Below are positions 1 through 8,522 of a stretch of DNA of 14,723 nucleotides, in pieces; position 1 is the stretch's first letter, and each line of letters opens with the position of its first letter. The DNA comes from Gammaproteobacteria bacterium (lineage in GTDB: Bacteria; Pseudomonadota; Gammaproteobacteria; Enterobacterales; Kangiellaceae). A program made the translations under genes and the position numbers. The stretch spans positions 1 through 14,723 of the forward strand of contig JABXIW010000314.1 in the NCBI GenBank assembly GCA_013372875.1, read 5' to 3'. Below the pieces are notes generated by a model, which did not search any database, was not told where the DNA came from, and saw only the letters and a program-made list of their open reading frames with translations.

Positions 1-476
1 AAAGTCAGGCTCTTCATTGCGCCAACTTGCTCGCGGCCTTGATCCAAAGCATGAGGGTTGTTGAGGAACAGGTTCGTTGACTGAGCAAAACGCTGACTCA
101 ATGCTTCTGAAAACTCAGGTGTGCCAGTGCCAGAGTTGTAACGAACGTAATACGCCGCACGAACAAATTCGCCTAGATTTTCTAGAACGCGAGCTTGTTC
201 TGCTTCACCACGATAGCGTGCAATTTCTTGATCCAACGCGACTTGAATGCGGCTTAAACTTGCTTCGCTATAAATATCATTCAGCGTTGCTGAAGGCGCA
301 GAGAACCAAGCGTGGTAGCAATCATATTCAGCGCCAGAAACGGCAGCGGCCAAATCACGCGATTGTTGTAAATCAGCAACAGCACACTGATTTTGGGCAA
401 AAGAGAAGCTAGAAACACTCGCTAGCATGCAAGCAAGCGCCAAACGATGACGCGGGAAAAAACGGATATGAGACAT
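1..476 (-). CDS. Secreted microbial collagenase (peptidase M9), N-terminal part; runs off left edge
   Basis: Reading the minus strand from 476 gives an open frame of 158 codons that is still open at base 1. It begins with [20 protein letters not shown], a typical Sec signal peptide: Arg/His-rich start, hydrophobic core, and a likely cut after the SFA at residues 25-27. The mature start contains [10 protein letters not shown] and then a helical region ([39 protein letters not shown]) that I recognise as the N-terminal M9N domain of Vibrio collagenases. These exported zinc proteases cut native collagen. The zinc motif (HExxH) would lie beyond the window edge and cannot be checked. An in-frame ATG at 488 would add four residues; neither start has a strong ribosome site, and 476 is preferred because a weak TGAG lies at a suitable distance. 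The family call is recognition from the N-terminus only. Confidence 0.85.
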   Translation of the reverse strand, partial: MSHIRFFPRHRLALACMLASVSSFSFAQNQCAVADLQQSRDLAAAVSGAEYDCYHAWFSAPSATLNDIYSEASLSRIQVALDQEIARYRGEAEQARVLENLGEFVRAAYYVRYNSGTGTPEFSEALSQRFAQSTNLFLNNPHALDQGREQVGAMKSLT

Positions 477-561
477 AACAACACTCATTGATTATAAAAA
501 TAAATTGAGTGGGGTTTATATTCCTTACAGCTCAAACATTGAAATCAGTATCATAAAATTT

Positions 562-616
562 ATGAAACCGATCCCAAAAATAGACTTATCACTCTAATTT
601 AATGGGACCAATCCCA
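562..616. promoter_or_regulatory. Tandem operator-like repeat upstream of collagenase
   Basis: ATGAAACCGATCCCA (562-576) and ATGGGACCAATCCCA (602-616) agree at 12 of 15 positions and start exactly 40 bases apart, close to four helical turns. The second copy is itself a dyad, TGGGA-CCAA-TCCCA. The first is a mixed dyad whose outer parts resemble LacI-family half-sites. They lie 86-140 bases upstream of the collagenase start, a usual place for a repressor or activator. The repeat is directly visible; that a regulator binds here, and which one, is inference. Confidence 0.4.
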
Positions 617-679
617 CACAGGAAGATTCAATAATTATTAATAAAAACATTAATTTATCTTTTTCTAAATAAGTCAACA

Positions 680-697
680 TGAGTCAAAAGTGACTCA
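680..697. promoter_or_regulatory. Perfect 7-bp dyad TGAGTCA-N4-TGACTCA
   Basis: The arms TGAGTCA (680-686) and TGACTCA (691-697) are exact reverse complements around a 4-base AAAG spacer. There is no following T-tract, so it does not look like a terminator. Its position in the divergent promoter region suggests a protein-binding site, but I do not recognise the regulator. Confidence 0.35.
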
Positions 698-756
698 AAA
701 AATGAAATTTATCGCACCAGACCAAAAAGTTAGTTATTAGCTCAACTGAGAACCAT

Positions 757-772
757 TGAAAACGAGTTTTCA
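757..772. promoter_or_regulatory. 16-bp palindrome TGAAAACGAGTTTTCA, LacI-family-like operator
   Basis: Seven-base arms (TGAAAAC and GTTTTCA) are perfect reverse complements around a central GA. The size, A/T-rich arms and central C-G resemble operators of LacI/GalR-family repressors, which is a family-level analogy only. It lies about 240 bases before the gene at 1010 and about 280 bases before the collagenase start, so its target is unclear. There is no poly-T run, so a terminator is unlikely. Confidence 0.35.
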
Positions 773-1009
773 TTATGAGACATGAACCGGATAAGCATCA
801 AAACACATACCTGAAAGCAATGGATGATGGTAAATTCTCGCCACACGTCGTGCCTAATACTCTATTGCATAATGACATCATCCTTTTTTGTCGAAACGTA
901 ATATCAATGAGAGTAAAACCTGCATCGAGCAAATCACGGCACTGAACTAGGGCTACATATCCCCTTCCATCACACCAGAAAGAAGTGGGACTTAAAAGGA
1001 TCAGAAACC

Positions 1010-1990
1010 ATGTCACTTTGGGGATTTTTAGGAGCGGGGCTTGCTTACTTATTAATGACGTTTGCCTTTGTTTTTGGCGGCATTTTTTGGTTATGTGCGG
1101 AAGGTAATACATTAAGAGAAACAAAACGCCAATCATCGATAATGTCAGGGATTATTGTTTGCACTATGGGAACTTGGGTGATTGCATTTAGTATTTATAT
1201 TTACGGTTACTTTTGGGATAACTCTTCTCACTATTATTTTTACTTGCTCGCTCCATGGCCTCTTGCCATTGTAGGCATAACACTTCGTAACCATTGGGTT
1301 AGCCAATACGCAAGTGTAAAACAAGAAAAAAATGAAAAGTGGCAAAGGCACTGGAGAGAAATATTAGGCGAAGATACTGAAGATCTTCCACCGTATCGAT
1401 ATGACTACGGGCTCTACTCAGGCATTTGGCAAGCCAATGAAACACTCAGAGAGCAGTGCTTTGCAGCGCTTACTCACGGGAATTCAGTCTATGAGAGAGT
1501 AAAGGCTTTTCAAAAAATGACTACTCACGAGCACAACACCGATGATCAAATTTTGCTGAGTAAACTCGCCCAATTAGAGAATGAAATTATCCAAGCACTG
1601 GAACAACACTCGCAAAAAAACGTAAGTATTGAAACAGGCTCTGGTACTTTATGCAAAGAGTCAAAACGCAATGTTTATCGCCATGAGAATGGCCCAACAG
1701 AAGAACAACTGTACGACTCAATCAATCTCCAACATGATTTGGATCGAGAGCTACGTAACATTATCTATGGCAGTCTTGGTGACGATGGCTTGGATGAATA
1801 CTTTTTCCTCCGAGCGCCACTCGAAGAGCTTACCGAGAATGAAACCGCAATCAACTGGATGCTTTGGGGTTTAGTAAGCAACCATTTTGACGTTGACCCA
1901 TACCAAACGGCGTTGGAGCTCAATTTAATGAATGCGGAACCAAGATGGGGACAAGATGAGCGGTTTGTGGTGGTAACAACGGCAGCTTGA
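1010..1990 (+). CDS. Uncharacterised membrane protein with three N-terminal helices and a long soluble tail
   Basis: I do not recognise this 326-residue protein. Three hydrophobic segments are visible at about residues 4-29, 44-68 and 74-92. The loops around them are aromatic (IYIYGYFWD, HYYFYLLAPWPLA). After residue 95 the protein is hydrophilic and largely helical, with a charged stretch near 103-126 (KQEKNEKWQRHWREILGEDT) and a possible coiled coil at about 160-200. From about residue 245 it is acidic (DGLDEYFFLRAPLEELTENE). By the positive-inside rule, the Arg/Lys-rich segment after helix 3 suggests the tail is cytoplasmic. The start is supported by AAAGGA about ten bases upstream of the ATG. 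It is followed after 256 bases by another unknown gene in the same direction; the gap makes a tight operon unlikely. No catalytic motif is evident. Confidence 0.75.
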   Translation: MSLWGFLGAGLAYLLMTFAFVFGGIFWLCAEGNTLRETKRQSSIMSGIIVCTMGTWVIAFSIYIYGYFWDNSSHYYFYLLAPWPLAIVGITLRNHWVSQYASVKQEKNEKWQRHWREILGEDTEDLPPYRYDYGLYSGIWQANETLREQCFAALTHGNSVYERVKAFQKMTTHEHNTDDQILLSKLAQLENEIIQALEQHSQKNVSIETGSGTLCKESKRNVYRHENGPTEEQLYDSINLQHDLDRELRNIIYGSLGDDGLDEYFFLRAPLEELTENETAINWMLWGLVSNHFDVDPYQTALELNLMNAEPRWGQDERFVVVTTAA

Positions 1991-2246
1991 ACGACTTTAC
2001 GCGTTAATTACTAGACGCCCTCAAGCTGAAAATATTGCCCTGCCCGATAAACAACCAACTTATTGACTACAAGCTCATTTATCATAATCGAGATAAGCAC
2101 AACGTTGCTCATCAAGCACTTAGGAGGCGCATTCGTCACGATCTCATCCAGAGCTTTTATCGGCTTCATGAGACATCGTAAAGAACTGTGCTTCCCATTT
2201 CTGCGTATATACTTTCTATCAACAGATGCCTTTTCAGAGAGTAGTT

Positions 2247-3122
2247 ATGTTAGAAGAACGACTTTATGAACGTTATCTGCCTGGGTACTTAGAAAGTAAT
2301 AGTGAAGAAGAAAAGCAGCGCCTATGGCAGCAAGCTGACCCTAACACGATTTATCAGCTCAATAGCGAATTACAAAAACTGCACGGCGAGGGTAACGACC
2401 TCATATCTTTTAGTGACTCCAATCGTTCGCACCTCCCGATCACCGCTTGGCCGGACATGCTATCGGCCGACATTGCCTTTTGGCGCAAGCACCAGCACTG
2501 GTTGTTGCAAAGTAATGATCCGGTCACTGCAACTAATGAAGACGACTTGAGCGTGAATTATAAAATTCCGCTCAATTACATCAATCAATACCATGGTGAG
2601 CATTTACGCCTGTTCTACGAGTCTCGCCTCGTTTATGCGAGATTGTTCAGTGCCCTGCACTACATTTTGAATCACGTTAAATCGGTGATCGAAGATTGGA
2701 GCCACGATCGCTACCCCTATCAATTACCCATAGAACTGTACACACCAACGACAAGTGAGCCGCAATCGGCAGTACGAAGTACATATCACCATTTCAATAG
2801 TGCTAACTATCAATCACTTAAAAACTATTTCCAGCAGCACTATTCAAGTTGGATTGAAGAGCAATATCTCAATTGGATGTTCGAGCTCAACACACAACTT
2901 AATCACCAAACCGCCGCCACTTACATCGTTGAATATGAGGACGAGTTTGGCATTCCACGTGTCGACTTTATTTGCAAAAACGAAAACACTTTGCGGATGA
3001 TTCGCCCCGCTCATTTTGTTGAAGACATGCGACAAATGGTGAACTCGACCGATTATCTTGATCACCAAGTACAGCAAGTCGCGCTCAGAATCGAACGGCA
3101 ATGCCGAGCGAAAGGATGGTAG
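2247..3122 (+). CDS. Uncharacterised soluble protein, 291 residues
   Basis: I do not recognise this protein. I chose the ATG at 2247 (MLEERLYERYLPGYLE) because GAGAG lies about six bases upstream; the in-frame ATG at 2226 has no ribosome site and would add seven residues. There is no signal peptide or membrane segment. The sequence is rich in Tyr, Trp and His (for example QYHGEHLRLFYESRLVYARL and HHFNSANYQSLKNYFQQHYS) and is predicted by eye to be mostly helical, ending in a basic stretch (RIERQCRAKGW). Low-complexity sequence is absent and the frame is intact, so it looks like a real, maintained gene. A possible -10 element (TATACT, 2208-2213) lies upstream but has no good -35 partner. It ends 114 bases before the OxyR-type gene, so it could be read with it, but nothing links their functions. 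Confidence 0.7.
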   Translation: MLEERLYERYLPGYLESNSEEEKQRLWQQADPNTIYQLNSELQKLHGEGNDLISFSDSNRSHLPITAWPDMLSADIAFWRKHQHWLLQSNDPVTATNEDDLSVNYKIPLNYINQYHGEHLRLFYESRLVYARLFSALHYILNHVKSVIEDWSHDRYPYQLPIELYTPTTSEPQSAVRSTYHHFNSANYQSLKNYFQQHYSSWIEEQYLNWMFELNTQLNHQTAATYIVEYEDEFGIPRVDFICKNENTLRMIRPAHFVEDMRQMVNSTDYLDHQVQQVALRIERQCRAKGW

Positions 3123-3236
3123 ATAAAGGCAGGAACAACGTTAGGGAAATTCGAACAACAAAAAGCCATCTTCTAAGCTTGATCATTAGAACGAGAAGTT
3201 TGAACGGCGAGAAGACTCAACGGATGGATAAACGCT

Positions 3237-4127
3237 ATGCTATCGATAAAACAATTATCTTATGCCTTGGCTGTCTCAAAAACGCTGCATTTTCGTAAAG
3301 CAGCAGATTTGTGTCATGTTCGCCAATCAACGTTGAGCACAGGCGTCAGTGAACTGGAGCGTCAACTAGGCATTAAGATTTTTGAGCGGGACAATAAAAA
3401 AGTGCTCGTCACGCCACTTGGTCGTGAGGTTTTAGACAAAGCCAGCAACATTATGCTTCAACTGGAAGACATGGCACACCTCGACCACAGTTGCGGCGAA
3501 CCTTTTTGCTTTCCGTTGTCCATTGGCATGATCCCGACCATTGCACCTTATCTTCTGCCAAAGTTGTTACTCACCTTAAAAGAGCAGTACCCGAACGCGA
3601 AAATAGACATCGTCGAAGAACAGTCGCATGTCCTTGTCGACATGGTTCACAGCGGTGAGATTGACGCGGCCGTGCTGGCCATCCCCTACCCTTGTGACGG
3701 CTTGTTAACGTTAGAGTTTTGGCAAGAAGACTTTTACTGGGTCGCGCTCGATGGGCAAATGCACACAGACAAAAGTAGCATTACGTCCGAAGAACTACAA
3801 GAAACCAACCTCATGCTGCTTAAAGAAGGCCACTGCCTCAAAGATCATATTTTGGATGCCTGCCGCCTCTCTGAACAAACCTCCAATCAGGAATACCGTG
3901 CCACCAGTCTAAACACGTTAATTCAAATGGTAATGAGTGGAATGGGCACAACCTTGATCCCGGAAATGGCACTGGAACAGCTCGTCACGCACTACCCAGT
4001 ATTATCGGCAGTGCATTTAAATGAGCCCGGCCCTCACCGCAGAATAGCCCTCGCGTTTCGCCCAAACTATGTGGACGTTTCCAGTCTCGAAGCGCTTTCC
4101 CGTATCGCGAAGCAATCTCTCAAATAA
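3237..4127 (+). CDS. oxyR: OxyR-type peroxide-sensing LysR-family regulator
   Basis: This 296-residue protein has a LysR winged helix-turn-helix at residues 1-60 (HFRKAADLCHVRQSTLSTGV, then ELERQLGIKIFER) and a two-lobed effector domain from about 90 to 290. The key segment is LLKEGHCLKDHILDACR: Cys200 and Cys209 have the same nine-residue spacing as Cys199 and Cys208 of E. coli OxyR, which form the disulfide that switches the protein on when it meets H2O2. The residue two before the first cysteine is Gly, as in ordinary OxyR, not the Glu I recall in the V. vulnificus OxyR2 form. Its N-terminus differs from the usual MNIRDLEYLV start, so it is probably a second OxyR paralogue, not the housekeeping one. 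The Dps and KatG genes downstream are classic OxyR targets and very likely its regulon. Extra cysteines are at 26, 86, 91 and 153. Confidence 0.88.
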   Translation: MLSIKQLSYALAVSKTLHFRKAADLCHVRQSTLSTGVSELERQLGIKIFERDNKKVLVTPLGREVLDKASNIMLQLEDMAHLDHSCGEPFCFPLSIGMIPTIAPYLLPKLLLTLKEQYPNAKIDIVEEQSHVLVDMVHSGEIDAAVLAIPYPCDGLLTLEFWQEDFYWVALDGQMHTDKSSITSEELQETNLMLLKEGHCLKDHILDACRLSEQTSNQEYRATSLNTLIQMVMSGMGTTLIPEMALEQLVTHYPVLSAVHLNEPGPHRRIALAFRPNYVDVSSLEALSRIAKQSLK

Positions 4128-4271
4128 TCTCGAAATCAAAATCGTTTAAACCCAGCAGCATGCCGTTACCTCGGTGTGCTTTGTGTGCTTTGTAGGCGTT
4201 GATATTTGCTATAGACAACGCCTTCCATTCAGTAATCAAAATTTCCGAACGTTACATTCATTTTTATCATT

Positions 4272-4300
4272 TTTACAAATCAGAACATCTATCCAATACT
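4272..4300 (+). promoter_or_regulatory. Sigma70-type promoter for dps
   Basis: TTTACA (4272-4277, five of six matches to the -35 consensus) and AATACT (4295-4300) are separated by 17 bases. They lie 66 bases before the dps ATG. I searched the 239-base gap after oxyR for the four-part OxyR site. Only a half-site-like GTTGATATTTGCTAT (4198-4212) and an isolated CTAT (4289-4292) appear, so OxyR binding here is plausible from context but is not shown by sequence. Confidence 0.45.
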
Positions 4301-4366
4301 TTTTTTAGTTGTTTGCTGACGGCTTACAAAAAGTCGTGAAACCAGATGGAATAAGAGGAAGCTAGC

Positions 4367-4837
4367 ATGACGCACATCGATATCGGCATTGATAGAGAGC
4401 ACCGATTAAGCACCGCAGAGGGCTTGAAGCAGCTCTTGGCAGATTCTTACACGCTCTATCTGCAAACGCACAACTTCCACTGGAATGTGGAAGGCCCGAA
4501 CTTCAGAGAACTGCATCTCATGTTCGAAGAACACTACACCGAACTTGCGACGGCTGTAGACGAGATTGCCGAGCGCATACGCACACTGGACGTTCCCGCA
4601 CCCGGCACGTTTAAAGAGTTCGCCAAACTCAGTGTAATTGAAGAAGTTGAAGGCGTTCCGAGCGCGACGGAAATGGTCGACATACTCACACACAATCACG
4701 AACAAGTCGTAAAGACCGCACGTAAAGTGTTAAAGCTAGCCCAACAAGCGGATGACGAATCTAGCGTGGCGTTGGTATCGGACAGAATGCGCATCCATGA
4801 AAAAACAGCATGGATGTTACGATCGCTGCAGAAATAA
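4367..4837 (+). CDS. dps: Dps-family DNA-protecting ferritin-like protein
   Basis: This 156-residue protein has the standard Dps length and motif: [20 protein letters not shown] followed by a helix ending VDEIAERIR. The intersubunit ferroxidase ligands are all present at family spacing: His38, His50, Glu54, Asp65 and Glu69, corresponding to E. coli His51, His63, Asp67, Asp78 and Glu82. Dps assembles as a 12-subunit shell that oxidises Fe(II) with H2O2 and stores it, preventing Fenton damage to DNA. The N-terminus is short and lacks the Lys-rich tail of E. coli Dps, so direct DNA binding may be weaker; that is inference. The start has a strong ribosome site (AGAGGA, 4354-4359). It lies between oxyR and katG on the same strand, consistent with peroxide control. 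Confidence 0.93.
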   Translation: MTHIDIGIDREHRLSTAEGLKQLLADSYTLYLQTHNFHWNVEGPNFRELHLMFEEHYTELATAVDEIAERIRTLDVPAPGTFKEFAKLSVIEEVEGVPSATEMVDILTHNHEQVVKTARKVLKLAQQADDESSVALVSDRMRIHEKTAWMLRSLQK

Positions 4838-4924
4838 CGCCGAGCGAAACGACCTAAGGATAATGCTCTGTATTAAAACATCAGTAATTAATAACGGATG
4901 CCCGTGTTTGTTCACCAGTTGTAA

Positions 4925-7129
<2,205 letters not shown>

Positions 7130-7138
7130 TGTCATCCA

Positions 7139-7177
7139 AAGCGAAGCCTAATCTAACAATTAGGCATCCTTTCGCTT
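7139..7177 (+). terminator. Long hairpin just after katG
   Basis: An inner perfect 7-bp stem, GCCTAAT (7146-7152) with ATTAGGC (7159-7165), sits inside an outer 7-bp stem, AAGCGAA (7139-7145) with TTCGCTT (7171-7177), separated on one side by a 5-base bulge. It starts nine bases after the katG stop. It lacks a T-tract on the plus strand, so it may protect the mRNA 3' end or act with the next hairpin. Confidence 0.5.
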
Positions 7178-7183
7178 ATATAA

Positions 7184-7214
7184 AAAATGGCAGGTATCAC
7201 TTACCTGCCATTTT
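7184..7214. terminator. Bidirectional terminator between katG and the cytochrome b561 gene
   Basis: A perfect 13-bp stem (AAAATGGCAGGTA with TACCTGCCATTTT) has a 5-base loop. The A-run on one side and T-run on the other allow intrinsic termination in both directions, which fits the convergent genes on either side. Confidence 0.8.
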
Positions 7215-7255
7215 GTTGCTCAGAAACCTTCCAAGCACATTCTTGTTTTGTCTTA

Positions 7256-7786
7256 TCAAGCTTTGCCCAACATTCTCAGCAACGTTCCGTCCTGCTTAAT
7301 AAAATGATGCATAAAGCTGGCACCAAGGTGCAAAACCAATAGGAATGGCAACAACGCTTCACCACTAAACTCGTGGATCCCCTCACCCAGCTCTTTCAGC
7401 ATGTGTATTTCTCTGCCAGAACTCACTAATTCAAAACCAAACAGGCTCAGGCCGTACCCTTCTCCTACAGAAACCGCGATGCCAGACAAAGGCAACACCA
7501 CAGTTAAGGCCAGAAGAGAATACATAACCACAGCCGCCGCGATAGACTCAAATTTACTTCTTTCCGTCATAGGTTTTGGCATACCCGCAATGAGTCTCCC
7601 AACTAACCTAGGCACGCTCAAGGCTAAGACTAAAAGTCCGAACGACATGTGCGCATTAAAAAGTAAATTGTTTGATTCATCATCCATGACTAGACCAGAA
7701 ATGAGTACCGCAATCATTCCAAGCCCGATAACCCAATGGAAAAACATCATTGATTTTGAGATTGCATTGTTCGTTTTCGCGTCCAT
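7256..7786 (-). CDS. Cytochrome b561-family inner-membrane haem protein
   Basis: This 176-residue protein has four hydrophobic helices, as expected for the bacterial cytochrome b561 (CybB/YodB) family, which carries electrons between quinones and other partners in the inner membrane. Candidate haem-binding histidines are His17 (MMFFHWVIG), His46 (NAHMSFG), His138 (GIHEFSGEA) and His153 (LVLHLGAS), and the family ending HHFIKQDGTLLRML is clear. I chose the ATG at 7786 because GGAG lies seven bases upstream; the in-frame ATG at 7810 has no ribosome site. The gene converges on katG and shares its terminator, and it diverges from the type III chaperone gene. A role in superoxide or redox balance is possible given the neighbours, but is inference. 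Confidence 0.9.
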   Translation of the reverse strand: MDAKTNNAISKSMMFFHWVIGLGMIAVLISGLVMDDESNNLLFNAHMSFGLLVLALSVPRLVGRLIAGMPKPMTERSKFESIAAAVVMYSLLALTVVLPLSGIAVSVGEGYGLSLFGFELVSSGREIHMLKELGEGIHEFSGEALLPFLLVLHLGASFMHHFIKQDGTLLRMLGKA

Positions 7787-7831
7787 CTTCTTTCTCCATG
7801 TAAAAGACATGGTTATTCTTCACATTAGCCA

Positions 7832-7857
7832 TGAATAAAAGATGAATACTTTATTCA
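7832..7857. repeat. 8-bp inverted repeat upstream of the cytochrome b561 gene
   Basis: TGAATAAA (7832-7839) and TTTATTCA (7850-7857) are exact reverse complements around a 10-base spacer. They lie 46-71 bases upstream of the cytochrome start on the minus strand, where an operator would be expected. The arms are A/T-rich, so chance is a real possibility. Confidence 0.3.
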
Positions 7858-7929
7858 GACAAACCACTCTCAGAAGAACTAAACGGGTTGCCGCCCTCTA
7901 GTTGTAGTCCGTGTTGATACGATAAAAAT

Positions 7930-7979
7930 AAAAACTTACGCCCATACTCAATATCCTTCCACACCCTCACTCTTATACT
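7930..7979 (+). promoter_or_regulatory. Probable ExsA-dependent type III secretion promoter
   Basis: The stretch AAAAACTTACGCCCATACT (7930-7948) fits the ExsA site as I recall it from Pseudomonas aeruginosa: an A-run, then two A/T bases, then a conserved G-x-C, then a YT element. The run is AAAAA, N, TT, AC, GCC, NNN, ACT; the match is lost only at the 3' end, where TG is expected. TATACT (7974-7979) is a good -10 element, and there is no recognisable -35, as in activator-dependent promoters. This places the A-run about 56 to 52 bases before the inferred transcription start. The leader to the chaperone ATG would be about 46 bases. ExsA is the known activator of T3SS1 genes in V. parahaemolyticus. 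Binding is inferred from sequence alone. Confidence 0.55.
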
Positions 7980-8032
7980 CTTTCCCAAAATCAGTAATAA
8001 CCATAATAAATTTTTAGATTGAGGGGAAAACA

Positions 8033-8482
8033 ATGGATATCTACCAAGAAAGCATCAGTTTTTTAGGTAACGACGCGAACTTCGATGAAAACGGATTATT
8101 TCAATGCGAACTGTCATCGAATACAAATGACCATGATGAAGCACTTTTCTTAACCATATTTAAGAACGAAACCACCATCAATTTGCACATGTCGTTGACC
8201 AGCCCTGTTGAGTTGCCAACACCTTTGCCAGAAGCCATCGCAATTGCAATCGGTGAACACGCGCTAGAACCATTTCGAGGTGGTTTCGGTGTTGGTTTAA
8301 TGCCGGACAGCCGCAGACTGACCGTTTATAAGGTTATTTCTTTAGCTAATAAGCCTCAAAGTTATGTTCAAAACACATTCCAACAACTGCTAGAAAAAAT
8401 TGAGCAGTGGCACCTCTTCATTGAACAAACCGATAACGAAGAAGCAATTCCAGAACAATTACCTGCTGGGATTTTCATTTAA
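8033..8482 (+). CDS. Class I type III secretion chaperone (VPA0451-like)
   Basis: This is a small acidic protein of 149 residues with the CesT/SicP-type chaperone pattern: an N-terminal helix (YQESISFLG), beta strands (ENGLFQCELSS, ALFLTIFKN, TINLHMSLTS), a middle helix and a final helix (VQNTFQQLLEKIEQWHLFIE). Such chaperones form dimers that hold the effector's N-terminal binding domain unfolded and deliver it to the secretion machine. Position directly before a VPA0450-type effector identifies it as the VPA0451-type chaperone, which is known to be specific for VPA0450. The ribosome site GAGGGG (8021-8026) is strong. The pair is probably one transcription unit from the ExsA-like promoter upstream. 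The fold is inferred from pattern and context, not alignment. Confidence 0.85.
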   Translation: MDIYQESISFLGNDANFDENGLFQCELSSNTNDHDEALFLTIFKNETTINLHMSLTSPVELPTPLPEAIAIAIGEHALEPFRGGFGVGLMPDSRRLTVYKVISLANKPQSYVQNTFQQLLEKIEQWHLFIEQTDNEEAIPEQLPAGIFI

Positions 8483-8522
8483 TCCCGCTAAAAACGACCA
8501 TGTTTAGAAATGAGTTTATTTT

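Larger units (their letters stand above)
477..1009. other. 533-base non-coding stretch between divergent genes
   Basis: This AT-rich stretch separates the start of the collagenase gene (minus) from the start of the 1010 gene (plus). It holds three operator-like elements listed separately (562-616, 680-697, 757-772). No tRNA, rRNA or insertion-sequence end is visible. The only open frame starting near a dyad is a 56-codon one from 775 that is not convincing. The plus gene has a good ribosome site (AAAGGA, about 10 bases before its ATG). A TATAAT on the minus strand (496-491) lies too close to the collagenase start to be its ordinary -10 element. Confidence 0.6.

Noticed and set aside
491..496. 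TATAAT on the minus strand just before the collagenase start
   Set aside because: It would leave a leader of only a few bases and has no -35 partner at the right spacing.
775..945. 56-codon plus-strand open frame beginning MRHEPDKHQN just after the 757-772 palindrome
   Set aside because: It has only a weak ribosome site, its later half has no protein-like pattern, and it matches nothing I know. It is too weak to call a gene.
2011..2169. 52-codon minus-strand open frame (MKPIKALDEIV...) and an overlapping plus-strand frame in the 1991-2246 gap
   Set aside because: The minus frame reads fairly protein-like but has no ribosome site and uses rare ATA codons. The overlapping plus frame has no good start. 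It could be a gene remnant, but the sequence alone does not show it.
3101..3298. 65-codon plus-strand frame between the unknown soluble protein and the OxyR-type gene
   Set aside because: It overlaps the starts and ends of two better-supported genes in other frames and lacks a ribosome site.
4198..4292. Possible four-part OxyR site upstream of dps
   Set aside because: Only isolated CTAT tetramers and a poor half-site fit; the 11-base periodic pattern is not present.
7401..7838. 145-codon plus-strand open frame across the cytochrome b561 gene
   Set aside because: It is the antisense shadow of a recognised four-helix haem protein and has no family features or ribosome site.
7979..8007. Alternative promoter using CATAAT (8002-8007) for the chaperone gene
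   Set aside because: The matching -35 position (TCTTTC) is poor and no ExsA-like sequence is properly spaced from it; the 7930-7979 arrangement is clearly better.
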